A stretch of DNA of 16,170 nt from H2-BAC3 sp045863035 (GCA_045863035.1 BTUV01000068.1:1-16170); one strand, 5' to 3'; shown: positions 1-8,823, counted from the stretch's first letter. Numbers and translations: made by a program. The notes: generated by a model from the letters alone, not told the origin.

Positions 1-105
1 TGCGAAGAAGTTTTACCCTACTACGGGTTTTTGCATTTGCAACGTCTCATCGAAGTAAGGGAAATTTCGTGAAATTGTTGCGGTATATATTATGCTACAC
101 CTTTT

Positions 106-176
106 ATAATGTCAACCCTTCGGGTTTATTGTGGTTGGTTTTACGATTTCTACAATAATGTCAACCCTTCGGGTTT
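106..176. repeat. 22-bp exact direct repeat pair containing a small hairpin
   Basis: A 22-base unit at 106-127 recurs exactly at 155-176, a period of 49 bases. Each copy holds AACCC-TTC-GGGTT, a 5-bp stem with a 3-base loop. A looser relative (ACCC-TACTA-CGGGT) lies near position 15-28. No gene overlaps the region. Two copies with one spacer are too few for a CRISPR array and no cas gene is nearby. It looks like an intergenic interspersed repeat of unknown role. Confidence 0.6.
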
Positions 177-218
177 GGATAATCGTTTTGCTGATTTTGA
201 TTCTGCTCTTGCTCCGTG

Positions 219-279
219 AGACGCTGCAATCGCAGGGGTTTGGTGGCGATTTGTATTCTTCCCGGCGATTGCAACGTCT
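219..279. repeat. Imperfect inverted repeat (AGACGCTGCAATCGC / GCGATTGCAACGTCT)
   Basis: The arms at 219-233 and 265-279 are complementary at 14 of 15 positions and enclose about 31 bases. A third partial arm, TTGCAACGTCTC, sits near 38-49. Palindromic GAGACGTTGCA-type elements are, from general knowledge, common as intergenic repeats in Bacteroidota and cyanobacteria, so this is probably a decayed member. No transposase is visible. Confidence 0.5.
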
Positions 280-329
280 GTACTCTCATTTGGAATATTT
301 ACGACTTTGATTAAATGTTGATTTACTCC

Positions 330-356
330 AAAAAAAAACCCCGCCGGAGCGGGGTT
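330..356 (-). terminator. Rho-independent terminator of the lectin gene
   Basis: An 8-bp perfect stem (AACCCCGC at 337-344, GCGGGGTT at 349-356) closes a CGGA loop. Read on the minus strand it is followed by a T run, seen as A at 330-338 on the plus strand. It lies 20 bases past the stop codon of the minus-strand gene at 376-2475. Confidence 0.9.
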
Positions 357-375
357 AAGGTATCCTGTTGGATTG

Positions 376-2475
376 TCAGTTGGCTAATGAAACTTGTTTG
401 TAATTGATCAGAGCATTGATCTTTGCGCTGTATTCATCAAGCGATGCGCTTTCCCCCTTAATTTTCTTTGTTACTTCAACACTTTCAGTAAGAAGATTTT
501 TGAATTCATCAGCGCCTGGTAACTCCGGCATTTTTATTTTCAATTTCTTCAGTACCGGCTTTAGTGCATCTTCAACAAAATCCCCGACATATTTTTCAGC
601 TATTTTACCGACTTTACCGCCTTCCAAGACGTCTCTCACGCTGATATTAATTTTCACTTTCGCGATTTCTTTCTTGAAACGCTTATCAAGCACTTTGTTA
701 ATCTCATCAGCGATCTTGTCAACCTGCTTAATTGACTTATCAAATCCTTTAACACCTTTTACGATTTTTTCGGCAGGGTTATCAATCTTGTTAATGAGTT
801 TGCAGTTCTTCTCAGTTTCAGAAAGACTTTTATTAAGCGCGGAAAATGAGAGAGTTAATTCTGAAATTTTTTGCTTCATTACAGAGAAATCATTCTTTGA
901 GTAAGACGCACCGTCTTTTGACAGGCCGGAAATCTGCTGTTTTACCTTAAAGAGATACTGCTTCAGATACCGAAGCTGTGAATTCAGAAGTATATTCTGC
1001 TTCATTGCGATCTGCATATTTGTAACTGATGGCTCAATTACGTTATCTTTTATGGCTCCGAGAGTAGCATCAATCCTTCCAAGCTGCTTTCCGGAATAAT
1101 CAAGGGAAGTTGACATAACCTTAACCGCTGGTCCGATAAACGGGAGCCGCTCAAACACAACTATCGCATCATTAATATCGTTTACTTTTGAATTTAGTGA
1201 ACTTACTTTTACCGAAACATTTCGCGCGTCACTGAGTGCATTTCCTGACTTGAGAAGGTTTGTTACCACCGAAGATGATTTTCCTTCAACCACGCTGATT
1301 TCACGGTATATATTATCTATCTCCGCCGCAAGAGAGACTGCATCAGGATCAATTCCGGGAGGAAGCGAAACCGATGATATATCAGGATCGCCGCCCTTTT
1401 GTTGTTTTGGGAGATACGGTTGATTGGTATTTACATCAATCAGATACCACTCAGTCCAGGCGCCTGCTTCATCCTCTCCCGTCTGAATATTGGCATGGTT
1501 TTCCGGAGAGCGATTGGCAACGGTTACAACTTTTCCTCCCTGTGTATATATCTTAAAACGGCCGTTTCCCTGATGTCTGAATGAAAAATTCTGCCCCTCA
1601 GTGTTATTTATCTCACGAATACCGATATTGCTTCCTGCCGGTGAGTTTGAAGCTCCGGCATCAACCAAAAGAGTGTTATCATCGGCAACGCTTATGCTAT
1701 AGTACTGCATATTTGAGTTTGAAGGGATAATCTGAAATTTTCTGTCATCGTTAAAATCACTCAACTGATAAAGCTGCAGATTGTTTCCGCTTGCCGGTTG
1801 TGCAACGCCTGGTACGTCAAAGTAACCAAAAAGGTTTTTACCGTAGCAAAGCGCGGACTGCAGATAAACTGTTCCGCAGTCTTCAATTTTATCGCCGGTG
1901 CTTCCGGCCAGTTTATTAATTTCTGCATCCAGATTAAGCGGTTTGCCGGTTTGCACATTGATCAGAATCCATTCAGTAAATGTGCCTTCGTGATCATCCC
2001 AAATCTGCAAATCATTGCCGTTATCTGATTTTCGGTTAGGCAGTGTTATCAGCCGGCCGTTTTGGTTGAATATCTTGAATCTGTTATTGCCGACATACCT
2101 GAAAGTAAAGTTTTGTGCAGGAGAATTTTTTGGCTGATCAAGTTCAATCTTTGTGCCGTTTTTTGATGAGTTACCTTTAACAGCTATATATCCTGCAACA
2201 TTGTGGATGTTTATTTTTATATATCCCGGAGTTTCCGAATTCTGAATGGTATATCTGCGGTCCTTTTCATTTTTATCAAGACTGTAAACCTGAATATTTG
2301 CCCCTTCCTTTATTTTGTCCTCTCCGCCGCTAATATCCCAGTATCCGCCAGGGCGTCCTTCATTCAGCGCTGACTGAATGAAAAAAGGCACTCCCTTCGG
2401 AATGAGATCATTAATGCTTTGAGAATAATGAAGAGAAAAAATGATGAGTACGAATGTGCATAGCCGTAGCAGCAT
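376..2475 (-). CDS. Secreted protein with two ricin-B-like lectin repeats and a helical C-terminal region
   Basis: The 699-residue product opens with a Sec signal peptide (about residues 1-20, cleavage near SQS-IND). Two tandem repeats of about 155 residues follow (about 28-180 and 200-357). Each ends in a matching block: QNFTFRYVGNNRFKIFNQNG at 121-140 and QNFSFRHQGNGRFKIYTQGG at 295-314, then TLPNR/TVANR and TEW-LI. This pattern resembles ricin-type beta-trefoil lectins, so sugar binding outside the cell is inferred. Residues about 366-699 are rich in Lys, Ser, Ile and Leu, look helical or coiled-coil, and match no family I know. The ATG at 2475 has AGGAG seven bases upstream. It is a single-gene unit with its own terminator. 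An adhesin, lectin-targeted effector or surface-layer protein are all possible. Confidence 0.8.
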   Translation of the reverse strand: MLLRLCTFVLIIFSLHYSQSINDLIPKGVPFFIQSALNEGRPGGYWDISGGEDKIKEGANIQVYSLDKNEKDRRYTIQNSETPGYIKINIHNVAGYIAVKGNSSKNGTKIELDQPKNSPAQNFTFRYVGNNRFKIFNQNGRLITLPNRKSDNGNDLQIWDDHEGTFTEWILINVQTGKPLNLDAEINKLAGSTGDKIEDCGTVYLQSALCYGKNLFGYFDVPGVAQPASGNNLQLYQLSDFNDDRKFQIIPSNSNMQYYSISVADDNTLLVDAGASNSPAGSNIGIREINNTEGQNFSFRHQGNGRFKIYTQGGKVVTVANRSPENHANIQTGEDEAGAWTEWYLIDVNTNQPYLPKQQKGGDPDISSVSLPPGIDPDAVSLAAEIDNIYREISVVEGKSSSVVTNLLKSGNALSDARNVSVKVSSLNSKVNDINDAIVVFERLPFIGPAVKVMSTSLDYSGKQLGRIDATLGAIKDNVIEPSVTNMQIAMKQNILLNSQLRYLKQYLFKVKQQISGLSKDGASYSKNDFSVMKQKISELTLSFSALNKSLSETEKNCKLINKIDNPAEKIVKGVKGFDKSIKQVDKIADEINKVLDKRFKKEIAKVKINISVRDVLEGGKVGKIAEKYVGDFVEDALKPVLKKLKIKMPELPGADEFKNLLTESVEVTKKIKGESASLDEYSAKINALINYKQVSLAN

Positions 2476-3257
2476 GGGGTTGCTCCTGAAAAGTTGTGAA
2501 TGAAAGTTTGTGCGGATAAATGATATAGATATTTAGCGTGGGGACATCTTCCAAAGGGCAGTGATTTAACAACGAGCATATAACAACCGCGCTTTCGGAT
2601 GAATCATGGGTGGAAACAGTATATAAATTCCCCGCTCGCAATAACGCAGTTTTTCTGTTAGCCATTAAACTGTCTAAAAGCATCATCTTGAACCCCGAAA
2701 AAAATGTGATGTATATAAATTCATTTATTATCGTTTATAAATATATGAAATGCCCGATGAACGTTCAAGGAAAACCGAAAGAAAAACAAACACGAAAAAC
2801 GCGAAATATCTGCCGGTAGTATATATTGTAGAAAAAGTTTATAAACTGTTGAATAATTACACAGTTGTTTAGCCGGGGGTTAATAAAAAAAATCAGCGTC
2901 TTTCAGAATCAAACAAATTCCGGCAAAATTGTTGACGTGTATAAGCAAGCGGTTTAATCCCGGAAGACTTTCAACGAGTTCAGAACCCACACGGGTAAGG
3001 GGATAATTACCCGGAGGAGAATGATTTTCTCCGGAATTCACCGGCCGTTTATCCTCAAAACATGCCGAAAATTGTATAAAATCGTCTGTTTTTCATAGTG
3101 AGTTTGCGGTGAATCAGGGAAATCGTTAAATTTCATTATTAGGTTTCCGGGGTTTTGTAATTTTTCTCTCTGCCTGAACATCTTTTTTTTCTTTACCCGA
3201 ACACGATTCTCGTTTGTACCGTAAACAGAAACTATTATCACATCAAAGGACACAAGC
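2476..3257. other. Gene-free spacer between divergent genes
   Basis: About 780 bases separate the start of the lectin gene (minus) from the start of the cytochrome gene (plus). Short reading frames here lack ribosome sites and recognisable protein character. The stretch is AT-rich with scattered TATATA. Around 2774-2808 there is a short run of CGAAA units, including CACGAAAAA-CGCGAAATA with 9-base spacing. Two adjacent hairpins occupy 2993-3034. Promoters for both genes must lie here, but I could not identify them with confidence. Confidence 0.6.
2993..3034. other. Two adjacent hairpins
   Basis: GGGTAA (2993-2998) pairs with TTACCC (3007-3012). Immediately next, CCGGAG (3011-3016) pairs with CTCCGG (3029-3034), with an alternative register GGAGAA/TTCTCC. 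The stems share the CC at 3011-3012, so they compete slightly. No T run follows, so this is not a clear terminator. A decayed repeat or a structured 5' leader more than 220 bases upstream of the cytochrome gene are both possible. Confidence 0.35.
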
Positions 3258-4268
3258 ATGAAAGTACTGAAAGCATTCGGTATAAGCATTCTCGTTTTAC
3301 TTATTCTCGGCGGGGTTTTCCTGTTTTGGTTTAATGCAACTTTTCCAAAGGTGGGTGAACCGGGTAAGTTGAAAGTGGAGATGACAGCGGAGCACATTGC
3401 AAGAGGAAAATATCTTGCTAATCATGTAACTGTTTGTATGGACTGTCACTCATCGCGTGACTGGACAAAGTTCTCCGGCCCCATGGTTCCAGGCACGGAG
3501 GGAAGAGGCGGAGATAAATTTACCGAAGAGCTTGGCGGGGTTCCCGGTATTATCTTTTCTTCAAATATTACTCCGGCCGGAATAGGCGATTATACGGATG
3601 GTGAACTTTTGCGGGCGTTTACGCAGGGAGTTACTGCTTCGCATCGTGCACTTTTTCCGCTGATGCCGTATCCCGCCTATAATAAACTTTCTATGACAGA
3701 TGCTGAGGCGATTGTTGCATATATACGCTCGTTAGAACCAATTAAGAATAGTGTTCCGGTTTCAGAGCTGAACTTTCCCATGAATCTTATTGTAAAAACC
3801 ATACCGCTGGAGAGCTTTAATCCTTCCCCGGAACCTGACACCAATAATTTTCTTGCATACGGAAAATATCTGACCACCATTGCTGCCTGCGGTGACTGCC
3901 ACACTCCTGCTGAAAAAGGCACACCGATTCCGGGAATGGATTTCGCCGGGGGGTTTACCTTCCAAATGCCGGGAGGACTTTTATCTTCATCTAATATTAC
4001 TCCCGATAAAGAAACAGGAATCGGAAGTTGGACAAAAGAACAGTTTATCACACGGTTTAAAACTTTCGACTCTGACAGCGGCAAAAACATTCCGGTTGCT
4101 GATATATATGACTTTAATTCTGTAATGCCCTGGACCATGTACGCCGGAATGACTGAGCGTGATTTGGGAGCTATTTATGAATATCTTCAGACACGTAAGC
4201 CGGTTGTAAATAAAATAAACCGCTGGGACGGAAGCAAACAGCTCCCGGGTATGATGGTAAATCAATAG
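3258..4268 (+). CDS. Membrane-anchored diheme cytochrome c
   Basis: The product has 336 residues. An uncleaved N-terminal membrane helix (about 6-26) anchors it with its bulk in the periplasm. Two CXXCH haem c sites are present: CMDCH at 60-64 and CGDCH at 211-215, one in each of two similar halves. Both halves carry SSNITP after the haem site, and methionines in LMPYPAY (about 135-141) and VMPWTMY (about 289-295) are candidate axial ligands. The build resembles the cytochrome subunits of periplasmic dehydrogenases, so a role in electron transfer is inferred, but no dehydrogenase partner gene is adjacent. The start is supported by AAAGGA seven bases before the ATG. It is a single-gene unit closed by a strong terminator. 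Confidence 0.88.
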   Translation: MKVLKAFGISILVLLILGGVFLFWFNATFPKVGEPGKLKVEMTAEHIARGKYLANHVTVCMDCHSSRDWTKFSGPMVPGTEGRGGDKFTEELGGVPGIIFSSNITPAGIGDYTDGELLRAFTQGVTASHRALFPLMPYPAYNKLSMTDAEAIVAYIRSLEPIKNSVPVSELNFPMNLIVKTIPLESFNPSPEPDTNNFLAYGKYLTTIAACGDCHTPAEKGTPIPGMDFAGGFTFQMPGGLLSSSNITPDKETGIGSWTKEQFITRFKTFDSDSGKNIPVADIYDFNSVMPWTMYAGMTERDLGAIYEYLQTRKPVVNKINRWDGSKQLPGMMVNQ

Positions 4269-4291
4269 ATATATACCCGTTAACCGATTTG

Positions 4292-4321
4292 CAGCCGGAG
4301 CATCTTTGCTCCGGCTGTTTT
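4292..4321 (+). terminator. Rho-independent terminator after the cytochrome gene
   Basis: An 11-bp perfect stem (CAGCCGGAGCA at 4292-4302, TGCTCCGGCTG at 4307-4317) with loop TCTT is followed by TTTT. It begins 23 bases after the cytochrome stop codon. Confidence 0.93.
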
Positions 4322-4517
4322 ATGTTAATGAGGACGGGGATGATTCTGCTCATCTTCGCAAAATTGTGAAAAGCGGAGCATTGCTGCCGCCGCAATGATT
4401 TCCTCTGATTGAAAATTAAGAATTTTGAGTATCTTGCATTAGTGCAGTTGCTCTGATTTGTGACTGCAGGCATATCTCTCTTTTACTATTCCGCAAACAA
4501 CCAAAGCAGTGTGCTAC

Positions 4518-7142
4518 ATGAGTGAAGAAAAAAAACGTCTGCAACCAGAGAACAGAAAAAAATGGCTTCTGTGGGGTCCCTATCTTTCTGAAAGGCAATG
4601 GGGAACAGTTCGCGAAGACTATAGCCAGGGGGGCGATGCCTGGTCATATTGCACCCATGATCACGCCCGCAGCAAGGCCTACCGTTGGGGCGAGGAGGGA
4701 ATCGGAGGAATATCTGACTATAAGCAGCGGCTTTGTTTTTCAGTTGCGCTATGGAACGGCAAAGACCCCCTCATAAAAGAACGGCTTTTTGGTCTGGCGG
4801 GTCCGGAGGGGAACCACGGCGAAGATGTGAAGGAGATGTACTACTACTTAGACTCTCTCCCCTCGCACGCATATATGAAGATGCTTTACAAATATCCGCA
4901 GAACCGCTTTCCCTACGAAGACCTGGTAAACACCAACCGGATGAGAAACCGGAGCGAGCGCGAATATGAGCTGATGGATACCGGAATATTTGACAAAGAT
5001 GAATATTTTGATGTGTTTATTGAATATGCAAAAGCAGACACTACTGATATGCTAATCCGCGTAACTGCGGAAAACCGCGCAAAAAAAACAGCACCGGTAT
5101 ATATCATTCCGCAGATATGGTTTCGCAACCGCTGGTCATGGGGTAATGATGACTATAAACCGGAGATGCAGCTTCAGAATGACGGTGATATATATATTCA
5201 CCAGCGCTCCATGGGTGAAAAACATTTGTATTATGAAGGGGAAGCCGAACCGGCTTTCTGCGAAAACGAAACAAACATACCGCGCCTCTATGGTGGCGCG
5301 CGTGAGGGATATTTTAAGGATGGCATTAATGATTATCTGATTACCGGTGACAATGACACACTGAACCCTGAGCACCGGGGGACCAAAGCAGGCCTGATAT
5401 ATATGGCTGAAATTCCTGCCGGTGGGAAAAAAGAATTCCGGTTGAGATTAAGTTCAGGCAGTCAAACCAAACCTTTTGCTAAGTTTAATGCAATCTTTTC
5501 TGAACGGCTGAAAGAAGCAGATGAATTTTATGAAGAGCTGCAGCATAACCTGAAAAATAAAGACGCGCGTAATATACAACGACAGGCATGGGCTGGTATG
5601 CTCTGGACCAAACAGTTTTATTATTATGACGTTCCGCAATGGTTAAAGGGAGACCCCGGTCAGCCGCCTCCCCCCTCCGCCCGCGTTAACGGACGCAATA
5701 ATACCTGGTTTAATCTGAATAACGCGGATATTATTTCAATGCCTGACAAGTGGGAGTACCCTTGGTATGCTGCCTGGGATCTTGCGTTCCACTGCATTCC
5801 ACTGGCGGTGATTGACCCCCAATTTGCAAAAGAGCAGTTGAAGCTCCTCACGCGTGAGTGGTATATGCACCCGAACGGACAGCTTCCGGCTTACGAATGG
5901 AATTTTTCTGATGTAAATCCGCCGGTGCACGCTTGGGCCGCGTGGCGTGTATATAAGATTGATCAGAAGATGAATAACGGAAAAGGGGATACTGATTTTC
6001 TTGAAAGTGTTTTGCATAAAATGTTGTTGAACTTTACCTGGTGGGTGAACCGCAAGGATGAAAACAACAGAAACGTTTTTCAGGGAGGGTTCCTTGGTCT
6101 TGATAACATTGGCGTGTTTGACCGCAGTTCAGACCTTCCTACAGGCGGACATCTTGAACAGGCGGACGGCACAAGCTGGATGGCAATGTTTTCACTTAAT
6201 CTGCTGCGTATATCATTAGAACTTGCGCGAAAAAATCCGGTTTATGAAGATATTGCTTCAAAGTTTCTTGAGCACTTTTTATATATAGCGGGTGCTATGA
6301 CCAACATCGGAGGAGAAGGCATCAGTTTGTGGGATGATGACGATGCATTCTTTTATGATGTGCTGCACATGCCTGATGATAAAGTGGTTCCGCTTAAACT
6401 CCGTTCGATGGTAGGGCTTATACCGCTCTTTGCTGTGGAGGTAATTGAGCCGGAGATTATAAACCACGCACCGGGTTTTGCTTCACGGATGGAGTGGTTC
6501 CTGAATTACCGGAAGGATTTAGCCGGTCTTGTTAGCAGGTGGTCGGTTGAAGGTAAAGGAGAGCGGCGGTTGTTTTCATTGCTGCGCGGACACCGGCTTA
6601 AAAAACTGCTGAACCGCATGCTGGATGAAACAGAGTTTCTGTCTGACTATGGCGTACGTGCGCTTTCAAAACACCATGAAGAAAATCCGTATATACTGCG
6701 CGCGGGAGGCGCGACATTTTCGGTAAAGTATATACCGGCGGAGTCAGATACCGGGCTCTTTGGCGGTAACTCAAACTGGCGCGGACCTGTCTGGTTTCCG
6801 GTTAATTTTTTGATAATCGAATCGCTGCAGCGGTTTCATCATTATTTCGGTGATGAATTTAAGATAGAATATCCATCCGGCTCAGGTAAAATGATAACCA
6901 TTCAGGTAGCCGCGGAAGAGCTTTCAAAACGATTAAGCAGTATTTTCCTCAAAGACAAAAACGGTAAGCGTGCTGTTTATGGCAATTGCGAAAAGCTGCA
7001 GAATGACCCCCACTTCAGAGATTATATATTGTTCTATGAATACTTTAACGGAGATACCGGAGAGGGGCTTGGCGCTTCACATCAGACCGGGTGGACCGGT
7101 CTGATAGCAAAGCTGCTGCAAAGCAGAGAACACGAGCACTGA
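4518..7142 (+). CDS. GH63/MGH1-like glycoside hydrolase (glucosidase)
   Basis: The product is 874 residues from the ATG at 4518. An in-frame GTG at 4509 would add three residues, and neither start has a clear SD. No signal peptide is seen, so it is probably cytoplasmic. Residues near the N-terminus (WGPYLSERQWGTVREDYS, then HDHARSKAYRWGEEGIGGISD) are typical of the large bacterial proteins annotated as glucosidase or MGH1-like. The C-terminal half has the (alpha/alpha)6-barrel character of GH63. By analogy with GH63 enzymes, Asp in YPWYAAWDLAFH (residue 421) is the likely general acid and Glu in FYEYFNGDTG (841) the likely general base; this is alignment by eye. The natural substrate is unknown; alpha-glucosides or compatible-solute glucosides are reasonable guesses. 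The gene converges on msrA with 4 bases between stops and no obvious terminator. Confidence 0.82.
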   Translation: MSEEKKRLQPENRKKWLLWGPYLSERQWGTVREDYSQGGDAWSYCTHDHARSKAYRWGEEGIGGISDYKQRLCFSVALWNGKDPLIKERLFGLAGPEGNHGEDVKEMYYYLDSLPSHAYMKMLYKYPQNRFPYEDLVNTNRMRNRSEREYELMDTGIFDKDEYFDVFIEYAKADTTDMLIRVTAENRAKKTAPVYIIPQIWFRNRWSWGNDDYKPEMQLQNDGDIYIHQRSMGEKHLYYEGEAEPAFCENETNIPRLYGGAREGYFKDGINDYLITGDNDTLNPEHRGTKAGLIYMAEIPAGGKKEFRLRLSSGSQTKPFAKFNAIFSERLKEADEFYEELQHNLKNKDARNIQRQAWAGMLWTKQFYYYDVPQWLKGDPGQPPPPSARVNGRNNTWFNLNNADIISMPDKWEYPWYAAWDLAFHCIPLAVIDPQFAKEQLKLLTREWYMHPNGQLPAYEWNFSDVNPPVHAWAAWRVYKIDQKMNNGKGDTDFLESVLHKMLLNFTWWVNRKDENNRNVFQGGFLGLDNIGVFDRSSDLPTGGHLEQADGTSWMAMFSLNLLRISLELARKNPVYEDIASKFLEHFLYIAGAMTNIGGEGISLWDDDDAFFYDVLHMPDDKVVPLKLRSMVGLIPLFAVEVIEPEIINHAPGFASRMEWFLNYRKDLAGLVSRWSVEGKGERRLFSLLRGHRLKKLLNRMLDETEFLSDYGVRALSKHHEENPYILRAGGATFSVKYIPAESDTGLFGGNSNWRGPVWFPVNFLIIESLQRFHHYFGDEFKIEYPSGSGKMITIQVAAEELSKRLSSIFLKDKNGKRAVYGNCEKLQNDPHFRDYILFYEYFNGDTGEGLGASHQTGWTGLIAKLLQSREHEH

Positions 7143-7146
7143 GGGA

Positions 7147-7797
7147 CTACTTCAGTTTTTCCTTAAACACTTTTCTGAATTTTTCCAGCTTGGGTGTAAT
7201 CACAAAAGCGCAGTAGGGCTGCATTCCGTTTTCACTGTAGTAGTCCTGATGATAGTCCTCAGCCGGATAAAACTTAGTGAGAGGTTCAATCTGCGTTACA
7301 ATAGGGTTCGACCAGATTTTTTCATCATCAAGTTTCTTTTTATATCCTTCGGCTAATTGCTTTTGCTCATCATTGTGATAATATATAACTGAGCGGTATT
7401 GCGTGCCGACATCATTGCCTTGACGGTTAAGAGTAGTGGGGTCGTGCGTTTTCCAGAATACCTCAAGCAACTCTGCATAACTAACCACTGCCGGGTCATA
7501 TTGAATCTGGCAGACCTCAGCGTGACCGGTTGTGCCATCGCAGACCTCTGTATAGGTAGGATTTTCCTTATGACCGCCGGCATAACCGGAGAGCACAGAA
7601 TGAACACCATTAAGCTCTTCGAACACTGCTTCTACGCACCAGAAGCACCCGCCTCCGAACGTAGCAGTTTGTAATGAATCAGACATACTATCTCCTTGTG
7701 ATGATAAATTACTCTTCTTGGCCTCATTAGAGCACGAGCTCAGGAGGAGGATGAGAAAGATGAAAAAGAATTTCTGAAAAATTTGCATAATTAACAT
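7147..7797 (-). CDS. msrA: Peptide methionine-(S)-sulfoxide reductase MsrA, predicted lipoprotein
   Basis: MsrA reduces methionine-S-sulfoxide in oxidised proteins. The catalytic signature GGGCFWC is at residues 48-54 (Cys51 nucleophile), followed by the family blocks SGYAGG, NPTY-EVC, GHAEV, FW--HDPT--NRQGNDVGTQYRS and YPAEDYHQDYY. A Cys in QPYC (about 196) is a candidate resolving residue. The N-terminus is a lipoprotein signal with lipobox LLSSC (Cys22), so the enzyme is probably lipid-anchored in the envelope. The reading frame extends to a TTG at 7845; I prefer the ATG at 7797 (or 7788) because either gives a normal-length signal peptide. No good SD is seen. No msrB is adjacent. The stop lies 4 bases from that of the converging glucosidase. 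Confidence 0.93.
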   Translation of the reverse strand: MLIMQIFQKFFFIFLILLLSSCSNEAKKSNLSSQGDSMSDSLQTATFGGGCFWCVEAVFEELNGVHSVLSGYAGGHKENPTYTEVCDGTTGHAEVCQIQYDPAVVSYAELLEVFWKTHDPTTLNRQGNDVGTQYRSVIYYHNDEQKQLAEGYKKKLDDEKIWSNPIVTQIEPLTKFYPAEDYHQDYYSENGMQPYCAFVITPKLEKFRKVFKEKLK

Positions 7798-7905
7798 AAG
7801 ATGAATTGTAAGATATTTTGTTGGGATGCAACACCGCTCCTTCAATATCCCAGCTTAAGAAAGAGGGTTCTTTGCTGCACTATTTGTGCTTGCCGTAGTT
7901 GCTGT

Positions 7906-8006
7906 GTCCTGCTTTGTCCTTTTTGTCCTTAAGGTCCTTGCCGTACTTTCGATTCTTTGTTGTTCTTAAAGTCCTTACAGTCCTTTTTGTCCTTCATGTC
8001 CTTTGT
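7906..8006. repeat. Degenerate GTCCTTNNN tandem array (9-nt period), copy 1
   Basis: About eleven units begin at 7906, 7916, 7925, 7934, 7943, 7952, 7962, 7971, 7980, 7989 and 7998, so spacing is 9 with two steps of 10. The fixed part is GTCCTT (variants GTACTT, ATTCTT, GTTCTT) and the three spacer bases vary. On the other strand it reads AAGGACNNN. It fills the spacer between the GNAT stop and the msrA start. Similar arrays occur at 9508-9579 and 13167-13217. Confidence 0.8.
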
Positions 8007-8046
8007 TAACACAGCAGCCCGCTAAGCGTATATATACTCACAGCAC

Positions 8047-8625
8047 TCACACCCGCCCCCTAAAAATCGGTCGCGCCTCCGAGAACCGGGCGGCTTCTTT
8101 ATATCCGGCTTTGATGTAGGCACCGCTCAGCCCCGTCCACACAAATGCTCCGGGGAGCTTCTGACCGGGCTCATAAGGATAGCCCTCTACAATCTTTCCG
8201 CCGCGTTCTTTTACAAACCGCTTTATCTGTTTAAGCATTTGGACGCTCAATCCCTGCTCTCGGTAATCTTTTCTGATAAAGAGACAGCTAACTGACCAGA
8301 CCGGCTTTTGGTCAATTGGCTTAAGCACACGAGATCGGCTTAGATACACGTAATCCTCACGAGGTGCAGCGGCTACCCAGCCAACCGGCTCATCGTTATA
8401 AAATGCGAGCAAACCCGGCTCTTTGCCGGAGCGCACCAACCGCCGCATCCGGTTGCGATTTGTAGTGCCCTTGCCCTGGTTAAAGTCTTTTTTATCTAAC
8501 AGCCAGTTCATGCACCAGCATCCGCCGCAGGCACCGTTTCTGCCGAATAACGTTTCAAAATCCCCCAGCGTTTCAGGGGTGAGCGGCGCGTAACGAATGT
8601 TTTTAATGATAATCTTATTTGCCAT
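8047..8625 (-). CDS. GNAT-family N-acetyltransferase
   Basis: The 192-residue protein belongs to the acetyl-CoA-dependent GNAT fold. The acetyl-CoA motif appears as VSCLFIRKDYREQGLSVQML (about 112-131), with REQGLS matching the pyrophosphate-binding R/Q-x-x-G-x-A/S loop. An N-terminal Cys-rich block GACGGCWCMNW (31-41) is characteristic of one small-molecule GNAT subgroup whose substrate I do not know. The ATG at 8625 has no strong SD. Codon choice differs a little from its neighbours: Tyr-Ile is TAC ATC and Val-Tyr is GTG TAT, and no TATATA occurs, unlike most genes in the window. Repeat-bearing spacers lie on both sides, so it appears to be transcribed alone. Confidence 0.85.
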   Translation of the reverse strand: MANKIIIKNIRYAPLTPETLGDFETLFGRNGACGGCWCMNWLLDKKDFNQGKGTTNRNRMRRLVRSGKEPGLLAFYNDEPVGWVAAAPREDYVYLSRSRVLKPIDQKPVWSVSCLFIRKDYREQGLSVQMLKQIKRFVKERGGKIVEGYPYEPGQKLPGAFVWTGLSGAYIKAGYKEAARFSEARPIFRGRV

Positions 8626-8751
8626 ATAACATCAGCTTTGTGAGATGTGTTCCGGAAATGTGTGAATGATGAACAAAAATACGGAAAATAATGTAACCAA
8701 GTTTAGCCCATCACCTCCAGCGTCACAATCTAAACAGTGTCACAAAATTTC

Positions 8752-8779
8752 CCGCAGATTTCGCAGATTAACGCAGAAT
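8752..8779. repeat. Short GCAGATT array (9-10 nt period)
   Basis: GCAGATT, GCAGATT and GCAGAAT start at 8754, 8763 and 8773 in the spacer between the GNAT and DUF433 genes. Elements of this CGCAGATTA type are, from general knowledge, common in intergenic DNA of Bacteroidota-like genomes. There is no coding potential. Confidence 0.5.
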
Positions 8780-8823
8780 AAATTGAAACCAGTGTCCCCA
8801 AATGCGACCCGGGCCGGCAGGGG

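Noticed and set aside
106..176. CRISPR array
   Set aside because: Only two repeats and one spacer, with a hairpin-like interspersed repeat character and no cas genes.
404..904. A 166-residue reading frame on the plus strand
   Set aside because: It lies antisense within the lectin gene, has a low-complexity Ser/Phe/Leu translation typical of a shadow frame, and has no ribosome site.
2610..2819. A 69-residue frame in the 780-base spacer
   Set aside because: No SD, no recognisable protein pattern, and its end runs into CGAAA repeat units.
3038..3397. A minus-strand frame overlapping the cytochrome start
   Set aside because: It overlaps the well-supported cytochrome gene and its signal region, and shows no family features.
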